Below, piece by piece: positions 21,609 to 34,969 of a stretch of 64,000 nt of DNA. The DNA comes from Ricinus communis. Its lineage: Eukaryota; Streptophyta; Magnoliopsida; Malpighiales; Euphorbiaceae. The stretch covers positions 15,197,582 through 15,261,581 of the forward strand of contig NC_063262.1 in assembly GCF_019578655.1 (NCBI RefSeq), written 5' to 3'. The position numbers and the translations under genes are program-made. Position 1 is the first letter of the stretch. Each line of letters starts with the position of its first letter. Under the pieces are notes generated by a model, which was not told the DNA's origin, did not search any database, and saw nothing but the letters and a program-made list of their open reading frames with translations.

Positions 21609-23129
21609 ATTGGTTTATCACTTGCAGTTATGCCTTGTGAAGGTTACGGAAATGCAGGAAACAAAAAGGGAAAGGCAGAGAACCAAGACACACAATCAAC
21701 AATCTCAGACAAACTCAGAAAAAATTGAACAAACAAGTTCTCTCTGTATTTACTTTGTAATCAAACTTTCTTTATATTCAACATTTACGATTTATATTAT
21801 TTACAACAATCTTTACAGTAATTTTATAGCCATTTTCATAGAGCACTCAAATAAATTATGGGTTAGAGGTGTTTGAAATCCATAATTTTCCTGATTATAA
21901 GTCAAAGAGCACAATCAATCAAGATGGTTTATGTACCACACAAATGTTGTAAGCCCGCAACCAATTCACAGCCAACAGTAAACCATGTCTAACCATTTTC
22001 AATTAAATCATGTGTTTTTCACTAAATAAGGATTCAACCATAGTTTTATCAATAGTTATTTTAACATTAAGCTAATGCCTAATATTTATTTTAGACTCAT
22101 ATCATTTAGTTATATATAAGATAATCTTAGATAACCTATTCTTATCAGAGCAATTGGCAAGAAATAGAATTCATCTTGAAATTTGTTCAAACAAAAAGAG
22201 AAAAGGAAGAATTATAATAGTTTTAATAAATTATAAGAACTCATTTTATATTGACAAAATTCATTATTTGACCTTAAAACTTTCAAATTTTATTTTATCG
22301 AGGGCTTCTATTTCTATTATGATTTATTTAGCCTTAACAGTATTATATTTGTGTTGAAAGTTTATTAAAAATTGATTAAGTTTTGTGACTTTTATATTTA
22401 ATTGAAAAAGAATGAGAACTGATAATATTAATAAAAAATATTAATAAAAGCTCTTATTATTATAATAAGAAAGTGATTTTTAAAATTGAAGAAAAAAGTT
22501 ATAATCTTTTCTTTTTTTAACTTTGGTTTTTCATTTTTAATAATTCAATCTTGGTATTGATTTATTTGATTGTTGAAAAACAAGAGGAGAATGCATGAAG
22601 AAAAAAAATAAAAAAAATAAAAATCGATTCAGCTACTTGAAAATATGACTATTAAGGCTATCAGATGCTATTTCTAGCCATACTCCAATTGAATGCAATT
22701 GTTGTTATTCTTTTCATCAATTTCTCATATAAAATTTATTTTATTTAGGTTATTTGATAATTTTTTCATTTCTTTAATTTCATGTTGGGATTATATTTTT
22801 TATTATTAATTTTTAACATCATTAATGCTTTATACTTTATACTTTATACTGTAAATAAAAAAAATTACTAAAAAGTCCTAATGTGATAAAAGTAAAAGTT
22901 TAAGAATTCAATAAAACACAATTGATGTATTTAAGGAATTCAATTAAATACAATTGATGCATGAGGACTCAATAGAACAAATTTTAAAGTCTAGGGACTA
23001 AATTATGCATTTTATGTTGATGAATAACTTTTTAAAAATTTATCCTTCTTTCATCACATGTTGAATTGTTAATTAAATAAATTCTATTGAAAACATAAAA
23101 TGGATGAAATGAAGTAAGAGAATGAAATA
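21609..23129. other. AT-rich intergenic sequence without recognisable gene
   Basis: Only short random frames occur. There are A- and T-rich runs and three copies of ACTTTAT at 22831-22851. I see no coding, RNA gene or element boundary in it. Confidence 0.6.
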
Positions 23130-24326
23130 GGGCTAATTATAAAGATAATTATGATTTTTATTGATTTTTATAAATTTAACCTAACTTTTAATTTTACTAA
23201 TTTCAACACAAATTTTATAATTTTTTACAATTCAAAGTACGGGTTGAAAATCTGGTATAATATTGCTGACGTGGCAGCCGGAGTTAGCCACGTCAAGAAT
23301 CACACCTTTGCATAATTACAAATAAAATCATGAACTCTAATTTTTTTTACAAACTTATCACGATTTTTTAACTTTGGCAAATTAGTATACAATCTTAAGC
23401 ATCTAATATTTAGATAATTCCATTAGAATAAATAAATAATAAGTTTAATTACAATAAGAAATACTAAAAATTATAATATTTAGTAATTGATATAAAAATT
23501 AATTGTAATAAAAAAAACTGTGTATTTAATTAGAATAAAATAAGATATTTTGCTTTTAGAATTAGAGGTCTTAATTTTAAAACTTCTCTCCAACCTGACA
23601 AAATGTGAGACCCTATAAGAACTCATCTAGAAGAAATCTCTTATATTACTAACAACAATAAGTAACATATATTAACTATATTTTTTAAAACAATTCAAAT
23701 AAAATCATAAAAAGGATATTTACTCATATATTATAAAGAGAAAAAATAAATTCTAAATTATATTAAGCGATTAAGTATTGATCATACAAAATCTTCATAT
23801 AAATATTGATTAATATTAAAATTTAGAGTATAAATTATAAAGATTTATTCTAGAACCTATTTGTTCTTTATAATTTTACAATTACTTAATGTTAATATTA
23901 AAATCACATTTATGATTTTCTTAAACAATTTTAGTAATTTAAAAATAAAAAATTTATTAATATTTTACCCATTTTATTATTATTTTTAAATTTTTATTTT
24001 AATTAAGTCTATAACTTTCTCATTGTAATTAAATTGTATATTCAATTACTAATCGGTTATCAGTTTTTCAAAATTTAAGAACCGTGATAAAATTGTAAGA
24101 AAATAAAATTTGAGATATTTTTTTACAATTAAGCAAAAGTGATATTTTTTTGACATGACGTTTACGTAGAGTAGCTAAGCTGACTCTGACGCCATTATGC
24201 TGGATTTTATAATTGGTGCTTTGAATTGTAAGAAATTATAAAATTTATATTAAAATTGTCAAAATTAAAAAGTCATGTTAAATTTATAAAAAAAATAAAA
24301 ATCATAATTATTTTTGCATTTAACCC
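23130..24326. mobile_element. Non-autonomous MULE-type element with long imperfect terminal inverted repeats
   Basis: The left end (GGGCTAATTATAAAGATAAT) and the reverse complement of the right end (GGGTTAAATGCAAAAATAAT) match for at least 110 bp, with shared words such as TTATGATTTTTATT, TTTATAAATTTAAC and TTACAATTCAAAG. Weaker similarity continues to about 260 bp. Flanking 9-bp sequences AATGAAATA (23121-23129) and AATAAAATA (24327-24335) match at 8 of 9 positions. A 9-bp duplication and long inverted repeats point to the Mutator superfamily. No transposase is encoded in 1.2 kb. It sits about 570 bp downstream of the patellin stop codon. Confidence 0.75.
23268..23294. other. Perfect 8-bp hairpin with ACGT core inside the MULE-type element
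   Basis: GACGTGGC at 23268-23275 and GCCACGTC at 23287-23294 are exact inverted repeats around an 11-bp loop in otherwise very AT-rich DNA. The arms contain ACGT, the core of plant bZIP-type boxes. Regulatory meaning is not shown. Confidence 0.5.
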
Positions 24327-24897
24327 AATAAAATATGTGGTAAAATTAAAATAAAATTTTAACTAAACTTAATAGGAGGATAGTGTAGTTTTTTTTTACT
24401 TAATCAACTATTAAATGTATGGTTCTAAAATTCTAGCTGGCTAGATTCTAGCGATTTAGCATTGTCCAATTTCAAATGATGGTATTAATCATATAGATTA
24501 TTTTTATTTACTGCCAACAATATAGGACTGCAAATTCCAAAAATCCCCCTTCCCTAATTTTTATAACAGAATAAAATATATTAATCAATATAAAAAAATT
24601 AATAAAAATGAAAATAAAAGAATTATATAATTTATGTCCAAGAAGATAAATATCTAATTACAGCATGCCAGGGACAGAAGAATCAGAAAAAGAAAACAAA
24701 AAAAAAAAAGGATAATCTTGAAGCAGTAGCACTTCTTCCCTATCTCCCAAACCTTCCCTTGCTCCCTAATTCCATTCCCACAAAGCAACACCAAATTCAC
24801 TATAACACAACATATTCTCTGAAAATCCAAAAATATATAACGAAACATAAAAGACACAGCCTCAAAGTAAATCTCCTTTGTTGTCTTTGTGCTGGGT

Positions 24898-27800
24898 TTA
24901 ATCAGAAGAAAGCTTTGTTTTCAAACGGTAAAGGAGCTTCTTCTTCTTAGAAGTGGGATTGTCAATGGTTAGCACAATCTTACCAGGTTCCCCAATTTTA
25001 AAACTGTTGCAGACCACTGGTTCTTCAGTCACACCAATCTTTCTCGCCTTCTGTATTATGACTGTGTAGCTTTGTTCTGCACTTGGTACAAATTCTGCCC
25101 CATAATTCACATCCCATCCTACTACTCTGACTTCCCAAGTTAGAAGACATGCCTGCACATTCATTTCCCACCATGAGATTGCTTCAACTAGATTAACATT
25201 AATTAATAGGCAGTAACTAAAAAGCGCTGACACTCCTAACAGAATCGACGGTGTAATATATATTTTGAATAATTAGATTTATTAGATTCAATCAAAACCA
25301 TAGATAAAAACTTACTAATAGAATAAAAAAATAATATAGAGAGAAATTCAGCAATATTTTTATTTTTTTCCACCGATTTTATAAACTTTTAAGAAAAAAT
25401 ATTAATTTTACATTTTATTAAAAATAAAATTTTTGTGACAGCGAAGAATGATACTGTATTGACCGCCTGTTTATATTGTATTATGTCCATATCCGAGTAT
25501 GTGCCTCTTAGGACAGTGCTGGTATTCCATATCCAATTTTAATGACTAGATTAACTATTATAAATCTCAGCTATTAGATTATATTTTTTAAAATAGCCAG
25601 TAACTAATTATAATAATATTAAATTTATTTTAAAAGATATTACAGATAAAGGAAACTTTATATCCATATAATTAATAGATAACTCATCCTTTATTATATT
25701 AATTCTTTACTTTTACAGTTCATAAGCAATTAAAGATTTAATTAAAAATATTTATTATTGCTTAGAGATATAACAAAATAAAAAAAAATGAATCTATTAT
25801 CTCTTAAAATTAAAATTGATTAAAATTTGTAATATTTATAAATTCAATATAAAAATCTTTTAAAATTAAAAAATGATGTATTATGCCCTGTCAGCAAGAA
25901 AACGATCTTCAGTCTAGAAACAACAAAATCAAACTGGCATAATCGATGCCAACAACAAGAACCAACATTTATAAATTAAGGAAGCAAATAGTCAAGGTAA
26001 ATTTGTCTTCGTGAATTTTTGTCTCGCAATAGCAATAGCAACTTCTAAATTTTTATGATAAACTGTTGCAGGTGCTATTAATTATTCGTTTTGTTATTTT
26101 CTTGAAAGGGGAAAACATTGTAGTTAATCAAATTTAAACTCTCAGTGATTTTGGATGATATCGCACAGAAATATAATTTATCTTATCAAATGTGAAGATT
26201 TAAAAAAACAAAAAATCATCTTGTTTTATTAAGTATTTTATCTGTTAATACAGTAAAATACTGGTAACACTCGCACAGAATCAACAGCCCGTAATATAGT
26301 ATCTCTATAGGTGGATTTCAGCCATTATATCAGGTAATATGTTGATACACTTGTACTTAATAAAATAGAAAGAAGGCAACTTGGGAAGTGAAAAAGTGAC
26401 CAATTGTACCTCAGAAACAGGAAATTCAACAGTGTGTTTTCCTGCTGGTTTAATAGTGATCTCAGTGACAGTGTCGGTTGTGCCAAATTCTCCATCTTTA
26501 CTCAGGCCTCCATACTTGACAGGTATTTGCTCAGCAGCAATATACCTAAATGATGGTAGAAATGCAAAACTTAACTCACCAATCCAACACTTACTAAGTG
26601 TACAAAAAAAGAAGCAAGGCCTAGATTCAATTTATTGTACCAACCTGAAAAGGATCTCTGCAGATTTGGAAGGGCCTGCAAAGACAAACTTGCTTCTAGT
26701 CCTCTGCGTCAAAAATGGGCTCATCATTTTATTGAAAGCTAGGTACCACCAAGGCACATTGATGAACACCTGCAACCACACACAACAATAACCTCCAGAT
26801 AAAGATTTTGCTAGTTTGTTGTAGTTTAAGAGATTGATAGTCATTAGACAAATAAAACAAAACTTAAGATACCTGTTTTGCTACAAATTCAGGATAGTTG
26901 TCTTGGAGCAATTGAAGTGCCTGTTTGGTAGCTTGTCTTAGCTCCCTCTTTGTAGGTCCAGGGGAATTCTTCAAGTCATTAACCTGAACAATGGTGGAAA
27001 TACCACCAGGGGTGAATTCCAATTTCCTAATACTCCTTTCCAAGAATTGGATTCTCCACTTCAGGAACCTATTCCTCTTCTCTTCATCAGAAAAACATTT
27101 CTGGTAAAGCTCCTTGTCTTGAAATTCCCCATACACATTGTAGCATACTGGATGCCTTTCTTTATCAAAACCGTGCATAAAAACTGCTTTTCCTAAATCA
27201 TCACCCAAGTCTTCTTCAAGCAATTCATCAATGCCAAATTCCTTTCTCCATCGAATAGTGTTCTTAAGCATGGTGAATGCATCTCTGACCTTAAAATCCC
27301 TGGCGCGCAAAAATTTCAAAAGAATCACATCACTTCTCTCATCTGCTAGAAGTGGAATTCCCCAGATAGAAACTTCCTCTGGCGGCACTTGTATAACATC
27401 TTTGGCTTCCTCCTCCACTGTGGATGAGACAGTTTCCTTTGCTTCCGGCTCTTTGGCGACAAGAGGCAAAGTCTGCTCTTGTGGAGCTGAAGAAGAGACT
27501 GCCACAATAGTCTCTTCAATAGCTTCCACAGTCTTTGCACCATCATCATCCATAGCATCGCAAGGATGAACCACCTTATTTTCTTCAGAAACATCTGTTT
27601 GCACTGTTTCAATTTTTTCATTTTTTTCAACTTCATCTTTGGTTTCTTCTGCTTCTACTACAACTTTGTCCTCTGCCTTTAGTTTTTCTTCTGGTGCCGG
27701 TTCTTCTTGTGCTGGTTTCTGCTCTTCTTGCGCTTTTGCAGCTTCTTCTTTTTCCTCTTTAGCTGGTGCCACCGAGGGATTTACGTTAGTAAATTCATGC

Positions 27801-28177
27801 TTATTAAGAGCTTCTTGAACTAGTTGTCTAAGCTCTTCAACAGCTTTCTTCTCAGAATCCAAGAGATCAGCAACTTTAGTACTCTCTTCTTTAAAAGAAA
27901 GCGGCTCAGGGATTTTCTCATCATTACCGCCACTGGGTTTCAATACTTCAGTTTGTACTGCCTGCTCAGCCTGCTTTGGCTTCAAAGGTTCTTCCTCAGT
28001 CTCTGGAACTGGTGGTGCCTCTTTCTCAACAACCTGAATCGACGGCGGCGGCGGTGCTGGTGTTGGTGTCATTTTCCCTGCTTGTGGAACATCAGCAACT
28101 ACTACCACTTCTTCTTCTTCTTCTTCTACTTGCCTCGCCAACTCTTCTTGAGCTCCCTTCTGAACCTCCTCGGCCAT
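24898..28177 (-). CDS. Patellin (SEC14-GOLD phosphoinositide transfer protein), patellin-3-like, four exons
   Basis: Exons by splice consensus are 28177-26873, 26769-26645, 26545-26410 and 25152-24898. They join in frame to 606 codons plus stop, and each intron starts GT and ends AG. Residues 1-265 are acidic, Glu/Lys/Pro-rich and probably disordered. About 265-325 form the CRAL-TRIO N-terminal helices (WGIPLLADERSDVILLKFLR). About 325-500 form the SEC14 lipid-binding fold (HPVCYNVYGEFQDKELYQK, QVNDLKNSPG, LLQDNYPEF, VFINVPWWYLAF, PVKYGGL). About 505-604 form the GOLD domain (WEVRVVGWDVNYGAEFVP to NPTSKKKKLLYR). Patellins are known to bind phosphoinositides and act in membrane traffic at the cell plate and plasma membrane. 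The last intron is 1257 bp. I see no stop or frameshift, so it is probably functional. Assignment to PATL3 rather than a sister is less sure. Confidence 0.95.
25153..26409 (-). other. Patellin intron 3 (1257 bp)
   Basis: It starts GTACAATT and ends AATGTGCAG on the minus strand. It is AT-rich with no embedded element that I can recognise. It is much longer than introns 1 (103 bp) and 2 (99 bp). Confidence 0.85.
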
Positions 28178-28350
28178 TGTAGAAATTGTTGCCTGTTAAT
28201 TCCTTCAAGAAAATATTAGGGAGAGAGAGTAAGAAGGAGAGGGAGATTAGACAGAGGAGTAATGGTTGAGATGGGTAATGGAGATGGGCAGTTATATAAG
28301 GGAGGAGGAGGTGGTGGTGATGATGGTGGTGGTGGTAGTGGTTGGTGAGT
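28178..28350 (-). promoter_or_regulatory. Patellin 5' leader and core promoter
   Basis: On the minus strand a TATA box CTTATATAAC lies at 28300-28291, about 115 bp before the start codon. The leader between them contains a pyrimidine-rich tract (GA-rich on the plus strand, 28216-28258), common in plant leaders. Upstream, 28302-28350 is a (GGT)n-like plus-strand repeat. The transcription start is inferred at about 28260. Confidence 0.6.
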
Positions 28351-28569
28351 TAACAGAAGCGTGGGTTTGTGTCAAAGGTAAAGGCCGATCTGTCATGCTC
28401 ATCCAAGCCAGCTAGGACAAATTTTTGTCTATAAATGGGGGACCCATTAATATCCAATTTACAATCTGTCCATTTTTCTTTCGTTGCTTTTGAGAACTTT
28501 GAACAAACAAAGGAATTCAAGGGGAATGATGGACCATGGCTTACACTGACGTGGACTAAGTAAGCCAAT

Positions 28570-31500
28570 AATAATAGGATAAATTTTTAAATTTATACAT
28601 TTTACCAAATAAATAAATAATACATAATTGAGTATATTATATTTTCATGTTATTTTATTAAGAGTCTGTTTTTCTCATAAATATTTAAATTATTTAAATT
28701 TAAATTATTTAAATTATTTAAATTTAAAATTTTGAAATTCATAATTTTCAAATTTTATACTTTTTGAAATTTAGAATCTATTATTTTTACTGAATAAGTT
28801 TCAAAATTTTATTTTTTATTCAAAAATATATTTTTATATTAAAAATTATATAAAAATTTTATAATAAATTAAAACGATTTATATGTTTTAAAATTATAAA
28901 AGAAGCTAATATAATATTAGCTTTTAAAATATTAGATATTTATATTAAAGTCACAACTGAAATAAAAATAAAAAATCTAATATAGGAAAATAAGTAAGAT
29001 ATATTTTAAAATAATAATATTTTATTATCAGATAATATTAGTCAATTAAAATTTTTAATTTAAATATATATTCTTAATTTTATCCTTGAATTTAGAATAA
29101 CATTTAAAGAAAAATATAAAGCTAAGAAGGTTTTAGGAATTATATTTTTTATATATTTAAATATTTTTTATATACTTAAATTTATCTTTCCTAAATTTAA
29201 GTTTTTATAAATTTTAATTTCAATTTTCAGTTGTCTAAATAATAATAAAACTTTTTTGAATTTCTTATAACTCTAAGTTATATTATTATTAGTTTTCAGG
29301 TGAATTATTTGACATTCACTATTTTTCATGTAATTATAGCAATTTGTTATATATCTTAAACTTATGGATTAAGTTATCAATTTAAAATATTTAACATCCG
29401 ATATAATATGGTAATTATAATAATTTATTTTAAAATATTTAACGATTGAAATCTTTTCATGTAGGTCATATTTGTAATTACATTTTTAATTTAAAATTGA
29501 ACAATTAAGATTTTATAAAGAATTTAGATTCAAAATTTAAAAAATAAATAATTTCTTATAGGATAATAATTTTCAGCTATTTATTTTAAATCATTGTCAT
29601 GTTTAATTTAAATATAAAAGAAATGTTTAGACTTATTTACAGTTCAATTAGACTTTAGAATTGGTCTAATACATGTTGTTAGTTTAATCTACAACTGAAC
29701 CGACTAAAAATTAAAACAGTCCCAAATCATAAATATTAAGAGTCCTTGTATAGTGCACATGTTGTATATATAAATCTGATATTTTTAACTATTAAATCAG
29801 TTTTTTTTTTTTTTGACCATTAGATGAAATAATTAGTAACCTGTTAAAAGTGGTCATTTATTTTAAATATGCTAATTTGTTACCTGTAAAATATATTACT
29901 TTTATAATTCAACATTATTATTTTCAGTTCTCTTTTAATGGTCACTTTGCAGTTTCCTAATGAGCAAAAGAATTTCTCTCTTTATATTACTATTTCTCCT
30001 TCTTGTTTAGTAATACTATTCGGGTAACGCCAACCAAAGTAACAGATTGCATGTTTTGTAAATATACCTTTACACTATTAGATTTTCATTTTTGATTTAT
30101 TATTTATTATTTCTTTTATATAAATTGTGAGTTAAATCTTCAAAATGAATTGATTAAAATGTAAAAGATTATTTTTAGTATAAAAGTTTTTATCACATTA
30201 AAAATTTTTATTTATCTCTTTTCAGTTCATAATTTACAAAAAATACAAAATAAAAAACAATTATTATATTTTCATATGTTATATTATTAATATATTTATT
30301 CGTCAACAATATTTAATATGTCAATAAGTTTGAGTCTTTTAACTTCAATATTACATATTCTTATTAGTTATAAATATTAGATTAATATATATGTTTATAT
30401 TTTATTATATCATTATTGTTTATAATAGTCTAATAATAGGCATGATATTATTACATTTATATTTAGTATAGTGTTTATCAATCTCAATATATAATATTTT
30501 ATTTATAACTAGAAAAATAAAATAATCACTTTATGATGAAAAAAATATTTATAATTAAAATAATAGCAACAACGAGATATCACATAGATAATAAAAAAAA
30601 AATTATAACCAAACAACTGTCCAACTAGCGAGCCTAAAGAATGCATGCTTTACCAAAATATTAGACATATAAATAACATTTAATACACTATTAAATTATT
30701 AATTTTTTTTTTAAATTTATCGCTTTACTCAACATTAAAATTTAAACCAAAGTGTTCAATTTTAAAGGACCATCACAAATTTAATCTTGTCTTTCATGAC
30801 TAAAACATATCTTTTTTGTCGTTGGAGTGTTGCTTTCATCACAACACAAAGTTCATCATAGTAAAACCTGATCATTAAATAATTTTATTTATTTGTCTTA
30901 TAAATGTTTAACAAGACATTACATGAGAATTAAATATTGATAAATAATTCATAAACTTAGCTATCAACAAAGGACTTTTATCTCACTTGAGCTCTATAGT
31001 ATCTGTAAAAAAGATTAAAAAGCATCAAACGAGTTCTCGCCAATTGATGGCTAAGTCATTTAAGATAGTAAAATCGTAGAAGATTATATATACATGTTAG
31101 TATAATTTACAATATTATATTCAAAGCATTGAATTTTTTTTTAATTTCTTATTTACTTATTTATGGAATTACTTTTAATTGAATTGATATATATAAATTT
31201 CATTTGATAATACAGTAAATAAATACAGTTTTTGAATTTTTCTAAATCTTATAATTATATTCCATTCTATTCTGATATTTTTTTTAATGTTCTAGAATCG
31301 TAATTTGAATTATTTTTCATTTATAATTTGAATTTTGTTTTATATTATGCTAATTAACTATAAATAAATGAAAAAAAATCTGAACCTAGTTAATTTATTA
31401 CAACACTATTAATATTAGCTCATAATAACATTAATTTTTTTTAAGCCCACATTATTACTTAATTTAGGCCACTTGATTTTAACAACTAATTAAATAAAAT

Positions 31501-33680
31501 ATTAAATGAGACTTACAATAACTAAACATATTAAAAAGTAAAATAAAATAATAAGTTAAAATAGGACAAACTAAATAATCTAAAGCAAACCACTTTAACA
31601 AGTTAAAGTTTACCTACTATCGAAGATAAAAAGTCAGATTCATAGATAAAGTAGATGCACCACCGAATTAACCAAATATTAATATTATTTTATTGTGTTA
31701 AAATTTTCACTTTCTTAAGTTCATAAATTATTTTTAATATATATTTTCAGTTATAAATATAAAAATATTTAACTTTAATTTTTATTCAAATTAAAATGTA
31801 CACCTGCCTATCAAATTATTCATTTGAATGTTCCTTTTTAATTATACTATATTTCCTAATATTTATTCTAACTTTTCTATTATATTACTGTATTCCTAAG
31901 TAAATATTATTTTTGTAGTTGTTAAAGCGTTTATTTGGTTATAATCCATTTTGAGAATGATAAAATGATAAAATATTCACTAATAAATGTTTGTCATTAA
32001 AAGATTTATGACTCGTGGCATCTCGAATATAGAAGCCTCTTATATAATTATTTATATAAGTTTTAAATCAAATTTTATATGAACATATACATAAATCTAT
32101 ATGCTGAAAAATAATTTAACAAAATTATATTAAGATTTTCTTCCCATACAAAAGTCATAAAAAATAAATAATAAAATATAATTAATTGGTTTAGTAAATT
32201 ATCGGTCTTTAATTAAAATTAAAATCGATTGATTAATTAAGATTTTTAAAATAAAAATTAGAATTGAACAATATGATTTGGTTAACTAATTCTTTCAGTT
32301 TAGTTTTAGTATATTTTTAATTGATTGGTTATTTCTAATATTTCCCGTTGACCTCTATTCACAATATAAATTGTCATGTCATAATTCTTTTCTTATAAAT
32401 AATTGTTTGTTAAAAATTATTAAAGTAATATTTCTTATTTCTAGTAGAAATAAAATGAAATATTTTTTTAGGACAATGATCAACATTTATTCTTATAATG
32501 GAAATAAAATATATTATTCTTAGGACAATGAAGTATTGTTTAATTTGAAAATTAGTCATAATTTATTAAAACTAGTAAAACCAAAATAAAATAAAATGAA
32601 TATACAAATTCATTGGAATAGGATTACGAAATTTTATTCAAGAAAAGAATAAGGTTAAGAAAAAATAAAATAATAAATAGCTCGTAACTTAAAAATGAAA
32701 AAAAATAAGTTTATTAATAAAGAGAAAAGAAATTAAATATAATTAATCATTTATTTATGTGTTAAATAATTATTGTTACTATATTAATTATGAATAATAA
32801 CATAAAGTGATTTTATAAAAAAGTTTAATAGAATTCTCAATTTTTATAGATACTTATTATTTTAAACATCATACTGATTTAGAATATTTTTAAGTATATT
32901 TTTGGTTAAAAGTTTTATTATTACTATATTTTATTAACAGAATAAATATAAAATTAAATATAAAATTATTTTAAAATATTTATGAATTAATTCACTAATT
33001 ATATATAATTTGATACTATTAATATTAGTCATATGCTATCTTTTATGATTAGGAATTATTATAAAACTGAAAAATTACATTATTATTTAATATAATATAA
33101 AAAATTAAAATTTCATTTTTAAAATTAAAATAATTATTTAATTAGACAATAACTCATAACTTATACTAATTATATGATAAATATAAAATTTATACATCAA
33201 TATAATTTTTATATTTATCAAAAAATTCTAAATTTAATTTATTAATTACATATAATAAACATGTTATCTTTTAAGATTAAAAAATATTATATAATTATAA
33301 AATAATTTATTGGATAATATAATATTTAAAATATAATTAAAATATTATTTTTAATATCAGAATTATTATTAATTAGAAAATAATTTATTAATTAATAAAT
33401 TGATTAAAACATAAAAATATATCAATTTAAATTTTATATATAAAATATATATATCAATTTGTAAGTCAAGAAAAATAAGAACTATAAAGAATTTCTATTT
33501 CTTGATCAAAATATTAATTTAAAAATAAAAATTAAGATTAGACTGCATTGTTTTTAAAAAATTATTAAATATTTTATTTTAATTTATACTAATTTTTATC
33601 CAACTGATACAGTATATAATACTCTTTACAGAATTATTTATTATTAAAAGAAGATATTAACATATAAAAGATAGCTTTAT
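28570..33680. other. AT-rich spacer of about 5 kb
   Basis: There is no ORF longer than a few dozen codons and no element terminus or RNA gene I can recognise. The composition is extreme, with many A/T runs. Local low-complexity palindromes of the type TTAAATTTAAATTATTTAAA occur near 28685-28735. Decayed transposon sequence is possible but cannot be named. Confidence 0.6.
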
Positions 33681-33718
33681 ATAGACACAATTGGATCAAT
33701 GGAACGTGCTCATCCCAA

Positions 33719-33925
33719 ATGCCTGTGGTGGAAGTAGAATCTGCCGATGTCAATAATGATAAACCGCAATCTTTTGGTAATGGAAATTGGGAATCATCGG
33801 CGAATGTGCCGGCAAATTTCTTTCAATTGTCTGCGCTTTTTAAGGGGGTGATGGATGTGGTGGACCCGTCGAGTCTGCATGCCCAACTACAAAGTTGGAC
33901 AAAGCAGCCACAAAAGGGAAAATAA
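33719..33925 (+). CDS. Small ORF of 68 codons, unidentified
   Basis: The 68-residue frame (starts MPVVEVESADV, ends TKQPQKGK) stands out because its base composition is markedly less AT-rich than the kilobases on either side. It contains FFQLSALFKGVMDVVDPSS, which could be an amphipathic helix. There is no signal peptide or membrane segment. I do not recognise the family. It could be an exon or fragment of a decayed gene, or a small protein gene. The next 200 bp are also less AT-rich but not coding. Confidence 0.3.
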   Translation: MPVVEVESADVNNDKPQSFGNGNWESSANVPANFFQLSALFKGVMDVVDPSSLHAQLQSWTKQPQKGK

Positions 33926-34930
33926 AATACTAATAAAGCTGTATCATCATCAAATTAAATGAGACCGTTGATCCACACTTAGGATCCTTCTTTTTTCAAA
34001 ATTCATTCGTCACTTTCTCAGGTATACAACAATATCTGCACCGTTGCGAACAATTGTGGGACCAACCAAACCCCCCATAATCCATTGCACCCACCTCGTG
34101 AGTCATGAACCATCATCATGAGAAGGGTGTCCGATTGTCCAACAGTTATTCATTTCAGCCGTTATCATTTTCTTTTTTATTTCTGAAATTTTAAAAATTT
34201 TCAAATAAATTTTAATTATAAATAATAATATAAAATTAATCAAAAAATAACAGAACCTTTTATCTTAAAATTATATTTTAATATCTTAAAAATATAGTAA
34301 TATTTTAAAATATTTTAAATTATTTTTATTCATAAAATTTTAAATACAGTGAATATAAAATTATATTAAGAATGCTGATTAATTAATTTATGTTTGTCTT
34401 CATAAATCAAAAAGTGGTCAAATTGGTAAATATAAAAGTAGTGACCAATAAAAATTTTAGTAAAATAATATAAAAGTAAAAAAAAAAAAAGAAAAAGAAA
34501 AAAACACAAGATTTATAGTAGTGCAAGTATTAACTAATCAATCTCCAATTGGATATTCCACTATATACTTACATAATTACAATGCAGTTTTTCCAAATTC
34601 ACTCCCAACTTAATATTTAAGACTCACACCAAACCTTTACACTTATGTTTTATATCTAACATACAACCATTATAAGAGTTTTACCTAGGCTAACTTTCAA
34701 ATCCAACCCAAGTATTTTCACTAACACTCACAAGAGCTATTCAAGCTCTTACAACAACCAAAAAACTCTTAATTTCACAAGAAAGGAAATGCAAGAAGAG
34801 TAGAAATTGATGCACAATTAATGTAAGCTTTTGGAGGTTGTTGATCAACTATTTAAGGCCATTCGAGGTGGTATTTATATCATGAAAACCGTTACACTCA
34901 TAATCAAGAACAACTATTTTTTTTTTTGCT
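33926..34930. other. Intergenic sequence without recognisable gene
   Basis: It comprises moderately GC-rich DNA to about 34170, then AT-rich DNA with an A-rich run at 34480-34510. Nothing codes or resembles an RNA gene. Confidence 0.5.
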
Positions 34931-34969
34931 TTAAGACAGTGCATTTAATGCACTGCCAGAGTGCAAATC

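Noticed and set aside
21610..22357. ORFs of 88 and 67 codons in AT-rich DNA
   Set aside because: Low-complexity translations (Ile/Tyr/Asn/Lys-rich) without start context or similarity to known proteins; chance frames.
24759..24950. 63-codon plus-strand ORF overlapping the patellin 3' end
   Set aside because: It overlaps the true last exon on the opposite strand and shows no domain.
27231..28219. Several plus-strand ORFs opposite patellin exon 1 (including 27824-28219)
   Set aside because: They are antisense shadows of the Glu/Lys-rich coding exon (Leu/Phe/Ser-rich translation) with no independent support.
28350..28568. 72-codon minus-strand ORF upstream of patellin
   Set aside because: It lies in the promoter region, has no recognisable domain, and its composition is that of surrounding non-coding DNA; probably chance.
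28680..28740. AT palindromes of TTTAAAT as a possible structured RNA or origin
   Set aside because: Low-complexity A/T sequence makes such palindromes by chance; no GC-containing stem or conserved motif supports a function.
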